Made by a program: the position numbers and the translations under genes | In this document: positions 50,978 through 59,164 of the stretch, one piece after another | Layout of the letters: each line of letters begins with the position of its first letter | Numbering within the stretch: the stretch's first letter is position 1 | NCBI GenBank assembly: GCA_019245755.1 | Contig: JAFARC010000068.1 | Span: forward strand, 1 to 64,000 | Source of the DNA: Mycobacteriaceae bacterium | GTDB lineage: Bacteria > Actinomycetota > Actinomycetes > Mycobacteriales > Mycobacteriaceae | Reading direction: 5' to 3' | Length of the DNA: 64,000 bases | Notes under the pieces: generated by a model | The model's input: only the letters and a program-made list of their open reading frames with translations | The model's database searches: none | Told to the model about the DNA's origin: nothing

Positions 50978-52069
50978 GTGGATTTCTCTGTGCTCGATGT
51001 GCCGCGGCCGGTGCCCCCCGACGACCCGGAGGCGTATTTGCGCACGGCCATCGCGTGGCATTTCGGTGCGGACACCGGATCACCGTTCTGGTTGCGCGCT
51101 GCCGCAAAACTGGACTTCGACCCGTTGAGCGACGTGCAGACGTTCGACGATCTGCGGTTGTTTCCCAATCTGGTCGACGAGCTGCGCGACGTGCCGGTCG
51201 AGCACCTGGTGCCGCGGGGGTACGGATCACCGGCGCCGGTTCCGCGGATCTTCGAGTCGGGCGGCACAACCGGACCACCCAAGCGGACCGCGCAACTACC
51301 GGACTGGCTCGAGCAGGTCACCCGATGGCAGATCGAGGACTTCACCGCGGGCGGATTCGTGGCGGGTCGGGGACTGCTCTGCTTGATGCCGGGCGGGCCG
51401 CACGGTGTCGGCTACTTCTCGCGGGTGGTGTCCGAGCGGCTGGGCTCGGTGTTCTACCCGATCGATTTGGATCCCCGCTGGGTCAAGAAGATCGCCGCCA
51501 GGAACGCCGCCGGGGAACTGTCAGCATACGTCGAGCATGTGATCGAGCAGGCGGCATTCATCCTGGCAACCCAAGACGTCGCGAACCTGCACACCACGCC
51601 GCCGCTGTTGGAGGCCATGGCCGGCGACGACGCCATTCTCGAGCTGGTCACCGAGAAGATCCGGTACTTACTGCTCAGCGGCGCCCATGTCGACATCGAC
51701 ACGTTGGATCTGCTGCGCGGCCTGTTGCCGGACACAGCGATCACCATGGTGTTCGGCAGCACGATGATACTGTCGCAAGCCAGAACCCGCTCGACGAACT
51801 CCGAGGGTGGTTCGTTCATTTTCGACCCACGGACGCCGTACGTAGTTTTCTGGGTGATCGATCCGGACAGCGGCGAACGCGTGCCGTACGGGCAACGCGG
51901 CCAGGTAGTGATGAATCACGTCAGCAAGGGAATGTTCATACCGAACAACCTCGAACGTGACACCGCGATCCGAATGCCCGGACCCGGCGGACACGTCGGT
52001 GATTCGATCTGCGACGTCGCTCCCGTCGCCACGTTCGGCGGAGAGACGGTCATCGAAGGGGTGTACTGA
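50978..52069 (+). CDS. Acyl-adenylate synthetase-like protein (LuxE/EhpF-like)
   Basis: A 363-residue short AMP-binding-fold protein. The phosphate-binding loop is FESGGTTGPPKR (about 88-99), and later segments YLLLSGAHVDIDTL and TMVFGSTMILSQ fit the acyl-protein synthetase/EhpF class, which lacks the full C-terminal lid domain. Such enzymes activate a carboxylic acid as an acyl-adenylate for transfer to a reductase partner. The next gene (LuxC/EhpG-like reductase) overlaps its stop by one base, so the two form a carboxylate-to-aldehyde module. GTG start; the acid substrate is unknown. Confidence 0.75.
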   Translation: MDFSVLDVPRPVPPDDPEAYLRTAIAWHFGADTGSPFWLRAAAKLDFDPLSDVQTFDDLRLFPNLVDELRDVPVEHLVPRGYGSPAPVPRIFESGGTTGPPKRTAQLPDWLEQVTRWQIEDFTAGGFVAGRGLLCLMPGGPHGVGYFSRVVSERLGSVFYPIDLDPRWVKKIAARNAAGELSAYVEHVIEQAAFILATQDVANLHTTPPLLEAMAGDDAILELVTEKIRYLLLSGAHVDIDTLDLLRGLLPDTAITMVFGSTMILSQARTRSTNSEGGSFIFDPRTPYVVFWVIDPDSGERVPYGQRGQVVMNHVSKGMFIPNNLERDTAIRMPGPGGHVGDSICDVAPVATFGGETVIEGVY

Positions 52070-53466
52070 TGAGCTGGGCTGAGTCGCACACCGGCGGCCC
52101 CACAATGCGTCTGGACGCCCTTGGTCCCGACGGTGAGTACCGGACTCGGAAGCGGGAGGTAATCACGGACACCGCCGGTGCACCGGTTGCCGACATGAGC
52201 ATGGTGCCCAGGCTGTATGTCACCCGTTGCGTCACCACGCAGCGCACGCTGCGGCCACTTCCCGCCGCACAACGCGACACCGCCCTCGCCAAAGCCGCGG
52301 AGATCTTTGCGATGTCGTCGATCGCCGGGTTGGATTTCGACACCTACGTCGAGCTCACCTGTCGCGTCTCCGGCCTACCGATGACCTCGGCGCGGGACGG
52401 AGCTCGCCAGGTCGCGGACTCGGTGGCCACCGCGTTCGACGCGGTGCGGCCGGCGCAGCCGGTGGGCGCCGCACTGGACTGGCGGGAACCACGAACCCGC
52501 GGCGGCGCCGCGGTGTGGGCACGTCGCGGTGAAGTGCTGGCCGTACACGCCCCCGGTAACGCCCCCGGTGTCCATGGGCTGTGGCCTCAGGCGCTGGCGC
52601 TGGGATACCGGGTGGCCGTCCGCCCGTCGCGACGCGAGCCGTTCACCGCGCACCGGCTCATCCATGCGCTGCGGCAGGCCGGGTTTCGGCCCGAAGACGC
52701 GGTGTACCTGCCCACCGACTATGCCGGGGCCGACGAGATGCTGCGTGCCGCCGACCTGGCCATGGTCTACGGCGGACCCGATGTGGTGGACAAATACGCC
52801 AGCGATCCGACGGTGCTGACGAACGGACCCGGGCGCACCAAGATCCTGATCACGGCGGAGCAGGACTGGCACGATTACCTGGACCTGATCGTCGACTCGA
52901 TCTGCAACCTGGGCGGGATGGCGTGCGTCAACGCCACGGCCGTGCTCTACGAAGGCGATCCCGCTGCCCTGGCGCAGGCCATCGGTGAGCGGCTCTCGAC
53001 CATCATCGCGCTGCCCAACCTCGACGAACGAGCCGCACTGCCGACGACACCCATCGACCACGCGCGTAACCTGGCACGCCATCTCACGGCCACGGCCGCG
53101 GGAACGGTTGCGGTGCTCGGCGCAGATCAGGTGGTCGCCGACCTCGGCGACGGTGAGGCGGCGTTACGACCCGCCGTGCACCTGCTGAGAACGCCGGATC
53201 CCGGGACGCTCAACGTCGAGCTGCCCTTCCCGTGCGTATGGGTATCGCCCTGGTCACGCGGCGACGGTGTGGCTCCGCTGCGACATTCGCTGATCGTCAA
53301 TGCCATCACCGACGATGAAAGCCTCATCGACCAACTGGTCGACGAGCCCACCGTTACGAACGTCTACAGCGGCCATTACCCCACTCACTTCGCGGCGGCC
53401 CACATCCCGCACGACGGGTTCCTGGCGGACTTCCTGATGCGCAACAAGGGCTTCATCCGGGACTGA
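52069..53466 (+). CDS. Acyl reductase / aldehyde dehydrogenase (LuxC/EhpG-like)
   Basis: A 465-residue aldehyde-dehydrogenase-superfamily protein of the LuxC-like acyl reductase branch. VLAVHAPGNAPGVHGLWPQA is the cofactor-proximal loop, and the nucleophile is Cys286 in CNLGGMACVNATAV; PNLDERAAL and PFPCVWVSPW follow. It would take an acyl group from the upstream activating enzyme onto Cys286 and reduce it with NAD(P)H to an aldehyde. ATG overlaps the preceding stop (TGATG). The pair has no counterpart I know in the collinear M. tuberculosis region, so it looks like accessory content. Confidence 0.75.
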   Translation: MSWAESHTGGPTMRLDALGPDGEYRTRKREVITDTAGAPVADMSMVPRLYVTRCVTTQRTLRPLPAAQRDTALAKAAEIFAMSSIAGLDFDTYVELTCRVSGLPMTSARDGARQVADSVATAFDAVRPAQPVGAALDWREPRTRGGAAVWARRGEVLAVHAPGNAPGVHGLWPQALALGYRVAVRPSRREPFTAHRLIHALRQAGFRPEDAVYLPTDYAGADEMLRAADLAMVYGGPDVVDKYASDPTVLTNGPGRTKILITAEQDWHDYLDLIVDSICNLGGMACVNATAVLYEGDPAALAQAIGERLSTIIALPNLDERAALPTTPIDHARNLARHLTATAAGTVAVLGADQVVADLGDGEAALRPAVHLLRTPDPGTLNVELPFPCVWVSPWSRGDGVAPLRHSLIVNAITDDESLIDQLVDEPTVTNVYSGHYPTHFAAAHIPHDGFLADFLMRNKGFIRD

Positions 53467-53483
53467 ACTGGGATGCTGACGGG

Positions 53484-54149
53484 CTAGGCGGGTTTGACGC
53501 CGGGCGCACGGACAACCATCGGCACGGCAGGAAAATAAGCCGCCATCTCGGACCGCGACTTACGCAGCGCGGCGGTCCCATAGCCTCGCTGCCGGTAATC
53601 GGGATGAATCCAGATCCGGACGTTGACCTCGCCACCGACCAGCTCGCCGAAAACCATACCGACCTTCTGCGTCCCCTCGACCGCCACGAACCATGCCGCC
53701 TCCTCGGCGTCGACGCGCGCCAACGCCGCACGGATCTCGTCGTCGAGACTGCCCGCCGGTCCACCCGAGCCGTCACCGGCAGCGCGCATATCCTCGGTGC
53801 GCGCGCCAAAGATGTCACGGTCCGCTTCGCCGGTGAAGGGTCGCAGCACCAGAGACTCGCCCGAACTGGCCGGACGCTGCTTGCGGGTGAAGCTCAGCTG
53901 GCTGTTCAAGTCCTCGAGCTCGGCGGCGATCCGTCGGCGGGCATCCGTGGTCAGTTGGTCGAACGACATGCCCATCACCGCTTCACCGCCCAGGCGTGAC
54001 GTGCCGAGCAGTGCCGCAATGGCCTCGACGGCCGCCGGTCGATCGTCGGCCTTCACGATCACATCGAGCACTTCATGCCGACGGTCGAGCGCGGTCAGCA
54101 GGGCATCCGTGATCTCGCGGCGGGCGGCGACATGGTCGTGATCGGTCAT
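53484..54149 (-). CDS. GyrA-tower-like domain fused to GNAT acetyltransferase
   Basis: A 221-residue protein in two parts. Residues ~5-85 (ARREITDALLTALDRRHEVL ... VKADDRPAAVEAIAALLGTS) read like the coiled-coil tower and exit-gate region of gyrase/topoisomerase IV subunit A, ending RRRIAAELEDLNSQL. Residues ~95-221 form a GNAT domain (LVLRPFTGEADRDIFGARTE, WIHPDYRQRGYGTAALRKS with the acetyl-CoA loop). Similar gyrA-GNAT proteins exist in mycobacteria, function unknown; acetylation of, or docking to, gyrase is a possibility. ATG 54149 chosen. Convergent with the LuxC-like gene. Confidence 0.75.
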   Translation of the reverse strand: MTDHDHVAARREITDALLTALDRRHEVLDVIVKADDRPAAVEAIAALLGTSRLGGEAVMGMSFDQLTTDARRRIAAELEDLNSQLSFTRKQRPASSGESLVLRPFTGEADRDIFGARTEDMRAAGDGSGGPAGSLDDEIRAALARVDAEEAAWFVAVEGTQKVGMVFGELVGGEVNVRIWIHPDYRQRGYGTAALRKSRSEMAAYFPAVPMVVRAPGVKPA

Positions 54150-54274
54150 TGCGTAAGCGTAGAGCAGCCCACGCCAGCGCCAGCGCGGCCAAACCGATGA
54201 GCGCAGTGACCGGAAGCGAAGCGGTCGTTCCGGACCGGGATCGTGCACCGCAGGCGGTCAGGCGCGGGTGGTCC

Positions 54275-54580
54275 CTACCAGGTCTGCTCGGTGGCACGCA
54301 CCAGCGCGTCGGCGATGTCCCGCGCACGCAGCATCTCGATATCCGCCGACTGCCGGTCCAGGGCGTCGCGGAACGGCTGCGGTAGATCGGCGTTGATCTC
54401 GGTGTCACCCGGCCGGGCGATCCGGCCCGCCGTCGAACTTATGGTGACCAAGTCGGCGACTCCGCGGGGTGAGTCGGCGGCCGCGTCGATGAGGTTCGGC
54501 GAGCGCTGTCAGCGTCGCGGCGCCGATCCCGCTGCTGGCGCCGATAACGAGCGCGACCGTGTCGGAAAGCTTGTGGTCAC
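54275..54580 (-). pseudogene. Short-chain dehydrogenase remnant with two internal deletions
   Basis: The 550-bp gap between the GNAT fusion and the next gene holds three SDR pieces in order on the minus strand. The first is KLSDTVALVIGASSGIGAAT, the NAD-binding N-terminus. A frame change leads to NLIDAAADSPRGVADLVTIS followed by STAGRIARPG, the catalytic Ser region without the YxxxK. Then comes DTEINADLPQPF ending ADALVRATEQTW, the C-terminus. A further ~100 bp (54150-54250) encodes a Leu/Ala membrane-like stretch I cannot assign. Confidence 0.7.
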
Positions 54581-54699
54581 GGTGTTCATCTTCCCCGACG
54601 CGCGAAGTGCCTTGGGGCTGCGATCTTCCTGGTGGCACCCGTGCCGCGAGGCAAGGTACGGTCGACTCGCCGTTGTGGACGGCAAAAGGAGCCCTGGTC

Positions 54700-55158
54700 A
54701 TGGACCCAGAAACTGTCGACCGCCAATACGCCGCGCTGCAACAACAGGGCCAGCAGACCGCGGCCCTGATCCAGGCTCTGGCCGGAAAGCTTTCCACCGC
54801 GGCGGCCAACGGCGATCAGAACGCCCGCGAATGGCAGTTGGACCTCAAAGAAATCGCCCTGGCGGTGCGCGATGAGGAAAGCGTGGTGACCTCATTGCTG
54901 CAATCGATCCATGCTCTGGTGGACAACCACGTACAAACCACGGCACCGCCGCAACCGCAGTATCAGCCACCGGCCTACCCGGCGCCACCACCCGTTGAGT
55001 ACGCGGCTCCGCCCCAATATCAGCCGCAGCCGTACGGCGGCGCCGGGGGCGGCAACCTGCACCGCTTCCTCGGCAGCGGCTTCGGGCAAGCCATCGTGAC
55101 CGGCGCCGGGTTCGGTATCGGCGACGACCTCATCAACAACATCTTCGGGCGGCTATAG
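54700..55158 (+). CDS. Hypothetical protein with Q/P/Y-rich linker and Gly-rich tail
   Basis: A 152-residue protein. The first ~75 residues are a helical region (QYAALQQQGQQTAALIQALA ... LLQSIHALVDNHV), probably coiled coil. A Pro/Gln/Tyr linker with repeated QPQYQPPAYP-like units follows, then a glycine-rich C-terminus (GSGFGQAIVTGAGFGIGDDL). This tail resembles the membrane-contacting ends of DUF1542/SPFH-associated or phage-shock-like proteins, but I do not recognise a family. AAAGGAG lies ten bases before ATG 54700. It precedes the LCP gene in the same direction. Confidence 0.65.
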   Translation: MDPETVDRQYAALQQQGQQTAALIQALAGKLSTAAANGDQNAREWQLDLKEIALAVRDEESVVTSLLQSIHALVDNHVQTTAPPQPQYQPPAYPAPPPVEYAAPPQYQPQPYGGAGGGNLHRFLGSGFGQAIVTGAGFGIGDDLINNIFGRL

Positions 55159-55242
55159 CCCGGTGCGGACCGCGCGCCGGCGCCCTGAAAGGCACCCTCG
55201 ACGTGCGGGTTGGGGCATCTCCGTCGATAATCCGGATCTACT

Positions 55243-56823
55243 ATGACCGCGCAGCTGGCCGCTTCGCCGGACGCCACCGCTGTGTCCGCGCGGCAACCAC
55301 CGCGGCATCGGCTGCCCCCATCGGCGAACCGGCGCATGCTCATCGCCGGCCGCGTCTTGGTGGCGCTGGTGGCGGTGTGCGTCTTGGCTGCCACCGGTAT
55401 CGGGTGGTCGGGGCTGCGGCACCTATCCAGCGGTATCACCACCTCGCAGGCGTTGGTGGGGGTGCCGGTGTCCAGCGGCGGCGAACAAAACATCCTCATC
55501 ATGGGATTGGACAGCCGTCTGGATCAGCACGGCCATCCGTTGCCGCCGGACATCTACGATACGTTGCATGCCGGCGACGAGAACGTCGGCGGCTACAACG
55601 CCAACGTGTTGATATTGCTGCACATGCCGGCCGGGGGCGGTCAGGTCACGGCGATATCCATTCCGCGTGACGACTACGTCGACCTGCCGCGGTGTGGGGC
55701 GGGACCGTGCCGCGGAAAGATCAAGCAGGCCTATGGGCTGGCTTACGCGCATGTCCTGGACCCACGCGGAACCGGGGAATTCCCCAGCGACCTCACCGAA
55801 GCGCAAGAGCAGGAGGCACGCGAAGCCGGGCGCAAGGCCGAGATCAGCGCGGTGCGCCGCTTGCTCGAGATTCCGATCGATCACTTCATCGAATTGACCC
55901 TGGTGGCGTTCTTCCAGATCGCCAAGGTGGTCGAGCCCATCACCGTGTGCCTGAACGCCGACACCGCCGACAGCTACTCCGGAGCCAACTTTCGCCGCGG
56001 TGTCCAGCAGATCGACGCCGCACAGGCGCTGGCGTTCGTGCGGCAACGGCGCGACATCAACGATGACTTGTTCACCGACCTCGACCGGACACGACGCCAG
56101 CAGGCGTTCATCGCCTCGCTCGTCAACGCATTGCGCACCGGCGGGGCTCTCGACCGTCCCAGCACCCTGCACAACCTGGTCGATGTGGCGCGGCAAAACG
56201 TCGCGGTGGACGCCGGTTTCGACCTTGCCGGGTTCGTCCAACACGCGTCGTCGGTGAGCGGCAGCGATCTTTCGCTGTACACCCTTCCGATCACCGAGTT
56301 CGGCCAGGACTCCGACGGCGAGGACGTCAACTACATCGACGTGCCGACGATTCGCGGTATCGTGCATGACCTCGTCGGCGCCGGCTCGCCGTCGCCGGCA
56401 CACGTCAACACGGTGCTCAACGTGATCAACGCCACGCAGCATGACGGCCTGGGCGCGTCGGTCCAGGATGCTTTGGCCAGACGAGGATTCACGCCGGGCA
56501 GCACCACATCTGCCACAGCCGTCGCACCGGCGAGCACCGTCGAGTACGGTCCCGACGCAGGTGATGCCGCCAAGTCGCTCGCCGACCAACTGGATTTGAC
56601 CGCGACCGCATCCGAGTACGTCGGTGCCGACACGGTGCAATTGATCCTCGGAACCGACTTCCCGGCAAGTGATTATCTCAGCATGAAGCCAGCGCCGACC
56701 GAAACCGCGGCGACCTCCACCACCCCGGTTCCGACGGTCTCGGCCACCGCGACCGGAACCCAGGCGCCCGCCCCCACCGACCTCACGCAGATGAAAACCG
56801 CTGCGGTGCCGTGTGTGAAATAG
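55243..56823 (+). CDS. LytR-CpsA-Psr (LCP) family cell-wall ligase
   Basis: A 526-residue membrane-anchored enzyme. One helix (VLVALVVAVCVLAATG-type, about 36-55) is followed by the extracytoplasmic LCP domain (ILIMGLDSR, VTAISIPRDDYVDLP with the phosphate-binding Arg/Asp, GVQQIDAAQALAFVRQR with the second Arg set) and a C-terminal LytR_C domain (VEYGPDAGDAAKSLADQL). LCP enzymes attach arabinogalactan or other polymers to peptidoglycan. The C-terminal tail is Thr/Ala/Pro-rich. Related to M. tuberculosis Lcp1/CpsA-type proteins. It converges on the protease gene with a 7-bp gap. Confidence 0.9.
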   Translation: MTAQLAASPDATAVSARQPPRHRLPPSANRRMLIAGRVLVALVAVCVLAATGIGWSGLRHLSSGITTSQALVGVPVSSGGEQNILIMGLDSRLDQHGHPLPPDIYDTLHAGDENVGGYNANVLILLHMPAGGGQVTAISIPRDDYVDLPRCGAGPCRGKIKQAYGLAYAHVLDPRGTGEFPSDLTEAQEQEAREAGRKAEISAVRRLLEIPIDHFIELTLVAFFQIAKVVEPITVCLNADTADSYSGANFRRGVQQIDAAQALAFVRQRRDINDDLFTDLDRTRRQQAFIASLVNALRTGGALDRPSTLHNLVDVARQNVAVDAGFDLAGFVQHASSVSGSDLSLYTLPITEFGQDSDGEDVNYIDVPTIRGIVHDLVGAGSPSPAHVNTVLNVINATQHDGLGASVQDALARRGFTPGSTTSATAVAPASTVEYGPDAGDAAKSLADQLDLTATASEYVGADTVQLILGTDFPASDYLSMKPAPTETAATSTTPVPTVSATATGTQAPAPTDLTQMKTAAVPCVK

Positions 56824-56830
56824 CCGGCCA

Positions 56831-57649
56831 CTACCGCTGCGGCGCCATTTGGTGCGCGATCTGCACAGCTTCGTCGATCGGGATAGCGAAACCCTGACCG
56901 CCCCTTCCCTGCACGCGATAGCTGTCGGCGGCCGCGGTGTCGACACCGATCACCTGTCCGCTGCTGTTCACCAACGGCCCACCGGAGTCCCCCGGGCGGA
57001 TAGCTGCGGCGATCTGGATCAGCCCGGTCAACAGCTCCGATCTGTGGGTCAAATCGTCGCCGGCGGTTACGGTCTGGTTCAGCGCGGCAATCGTGCCGGG
57101 GGCCTGGCTGGGCACACCGCCCTTGCCGCCCGCGTTGCCGATTCCGACAACCCTGTCCCCCACCGCGACCTGCGACGAGTCACCTAACGGCGCGGTGACA
57201 AGGCCGCTCGCCCCCCGCAACTGCAGCACCGCGATGTCGTGACGGTGGTCATGACCGACCACGCGCGCGCTGTAGGTGCGAGCAGTGCCGACGTCGGTGG
57301 CGCTGATCGTGGAGGCGCCCTCGACCACGTGGTTGTTGGTCAACACCAATCCCTGCGGATCGAGGACGATGCCGGTACCGGCTCCCACCGCGTGCCGACG
57401 GCCCAGCGTGGTGTCGATGTCAACCACGGCCGCCACCACCTGGCCCAGGCCGGTCGACGGCTCGGCGGCGCCGGCCAACCGACTCAGCAGTTGAGCGGGT
57501 CCGGCGAAGCCCACGACCGAACGTGCGCACGCCGGGCAGGCAAGCGCGCCCACTACCGCGATGACGGCCAGGATGGGACGCACGAGTGGCCTGCGGGCCG
57601 GCATCGTTGGCTGTTCGTCGGTGCGCACGGTGATCACCGTCTCCGACAA
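56831..57649 (-). CDS. Secreted/anchored trypsin-like serine protease without PDZ domain
   Basis: A 272-residue S1C (HtrA/PepA-like) protease. An N-terminal hydrophobic segment (LAVIAVVGALACPACA) anchors or exports it. The triad is complete: His107 in LTNNHVVEG, Asp138 in HRHDIAVLQL and Ser222 in IRPGDSGGPLV. The protein ends soon after the protease domain (EAVQIAHQMAPQR), so the PDZ domain typical of HtrA and mycobacterial PepA is absent. It may be regulated differently or be a stand-alone envelope protease. The cysteines ACPAC near the signal end could be a lipobox. Confidence 0.85.
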   Translation of the reverse strand: MSETVITVRTDEQPTMPARRPLVRPILAVIAVVGALACPACARSVVGFAGPAQLLSRLAGAAEPSTGLGQVVAAVVDIDTTLGRRHAVGAGTGIVLDPQGLVLTNNHVVEGASTISATDVGTARTYSARVVGHDHRHDIAVLQLRGASGLVTAPLGDSSQVAVGDRVVGIGNAGGKGGVPSQAPGTIAALNQTVTAGDDLTHRSELLTGLIQIAAAIRPGDSGGPLVNSSGQVIGVDTAAADSYRVQGRGGQGFAIPIDEAVQIAHQMAPQR

Positions 57650-57702
57650 AGCTGTGACGTCCCTGAATTCCCGATCGGTAGGCGCGATTCTTCAGCGGAT
57701 CT

Positions 57703-59127
57703 TCAGCCCGAGGTGGGCAACCGCCGGTAGCAGGCCGCCAGCGCGGCGTATCGGCGTTCGACGTCGCCGCGATCGGATACCTCGGGAACCGATTCGAGGT
57801 TGGCACGCTGGATCATCTCCGCCTGCTCCATGATGGAGCGTGCACGCGCGGGATCGGTGGTCTGCTCCATGATCGTGGTCAGCGCGTCGAGCTGGCGAAT
57901 CATCACTGCCGGCATGCCGTGACCGGCCTGGCGGATCTTCTCGAACGCACGCTGGATCAACCGCTCAAAGCTGACCTGATCGGAGATCAGGCGGATCGCG
58001 CCGGCGCTGTCACGGTGGACCTGGGTCGGCGCCCAGACCCGGGCGATTTTGCACAGGCTGTCGCCGAGCCAGTCAACACACGTCAGCGCGGTGAAGGTGT
58101 CGTTCGTCGCCGGCGACAGAGCGCGAATCGCGATCTCGACGAGCTGATCGATCCCGAAGGCCACGTCCTGGGTGAGCGTTCGATGCGGCCCGGTGATCTG
58201 CGCGCGCTCCAGGTATCGCGCCACCTCATCGGCGGCCTCCGGTGGCCACACCGCGGCCAGCTCCCGTCCCTCGACGAGAAAGTGGCCCGGGCGGTACGGC
58301 AGCCTGATCACAGCCTCGGCGCGCGCGGCGATGCGCACCAGCGTCTTGTGCCGGATGAACTGCAGATAGCCGCTTTTGGGTGTGCGGATAACGCTTCCCT
58401 GCGTTTCGATCGTCGCGACCAATTCCCGCACAGACGCGCGATCCCCGGGAGCGTCACCCTTCGCGGGAGCAGCGTCGGCACTTTGCACCTCCACCGCGCG
58501 GGCCAGGTCGTTGGCGATGCCCGCAATGACCTGGGGAAGCTGAATCTGGGTGGCGATGTGGTGAATGAAATAGATCAGCACCGCCAGGTTGATCAGCACG
58601 AGCCCGAATGTGGTGGTGATCGAAATGTGGGGAACGAAGTCGCCGTGGTCGCCCGGACCGATGGACACCAGCGCCACGACGCAGTAGACGAACGTCGCCA
58701 CAAACGTTCCCAGGGTGAGCTGGGTGCCGCGGTCGCGGATGAAGTTGCGCAACATCCGCGGGCCGAACTGCGTCGAGGCCAGGGTCAACGTCACAATCGT
58801 GATCGAGAAGACGATGCCCACGACGGTGATGACCGACGCCGCAATCGAGGTCAGGATTTGGCGTGCCGCGTCGGCGGTTCCGCTGATGATCCAACTGGGC
58901 GCGGATAACCGACCGTTGTAAACGGCCCGATCCAGGCTGACGGTGCCCCAAAACAGCAGGACCGCCACCAGCACCTCCACAGTGGGAACCAGCCACAGAT
59001 TGGTGCGCAGCTCCTCTCTGCGCCAGCCAGAAAAGACCCCGCTCCACGGCACCGCGACAGCCGCCACGACCGATATACAACTGACCCGCCCGACGCCGCG
59101 CAACCGATTCGGCCGGAACGGGCGCAT
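57703..59127 (-). CDS. DUF2254 family membrane protein
   Basis: A 474-residue protein with four helices in the first ~200 residues (LWLVPTVEVLVAVLLFWGTV; ILTSIAASVITVVGIVFSIT; LGTFVATFVYCVVALVSIG; ITTTFGLVLINLAVLIYFIH) and a ~270-residue cytosolic domain. The motifs FSITIVTLTLASTQFGPRML and ALSPATNDTFTALTCVDWLG are signatures of DUF2254. Function is unknown; some predictions link it to ion transport. It starts 37 bp from the divergent monooxygenase gene, so the two share a promoter region. Confidence 0.85.
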   Translation of the reverse strand: MRPFRPNRLRGVGRVSCISVVAAVAVPWSGVFSGWRREELRTNLWLVPTVEVLVAVLLFWGTVSLDRAVYNGRLSAPSWIISGTADAARQILTSIAASVITVVGIVFSITIVTLTLASTQFGPRMLRNFIRDRGTQLTLGTFVATFVYCVVALVSIGPGDHGDFVPHISITTTFGLVLINLAVLIYFIHHIATQIQLPQVIAGIANDLARAVEVQSADAAPAKGDAPGDRASVRELVATIETQGSVIRTPKSGYLQFIRHKTLVRIAARAEAVIRLPYRPGHFLVEGRELAAVWPPEAADEVARYLERAQITGPHRTLTQDVAFGIDQLVEIAIRALSPATNDTFTALTCVDWLGDSLCKIARVWAPTQVHRDSAGAIRLISDQVSFERLIQRAFEKIRQAGHGMPAVMIRQLDALTTIMEQTTDPARARSIMEQAEMIQRANLESVPEVSDRGDVERRYAALAACYRRLPTSG

Positions 59128-59164
59128 CCAGCAGGCTTACCCGCCGGTAAGGTACCGTCTGGGC

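Noticed and set aside
49792..51960. 722-residue plus-strand frame across the permease and LuxE-like genes
   Set aside because: Out-of-frame GC shadow spanning two real genes and their intergenic operator-free gap; composition is Arg/Gly repeats.
58943..59164. N-terminal extension of the monooxygenase
   Set aside because: The open frame continues upstream, but the FAD motif belongs near residue 10 as in relatives, and the extension overlaps the divergent DUF2254 gene.
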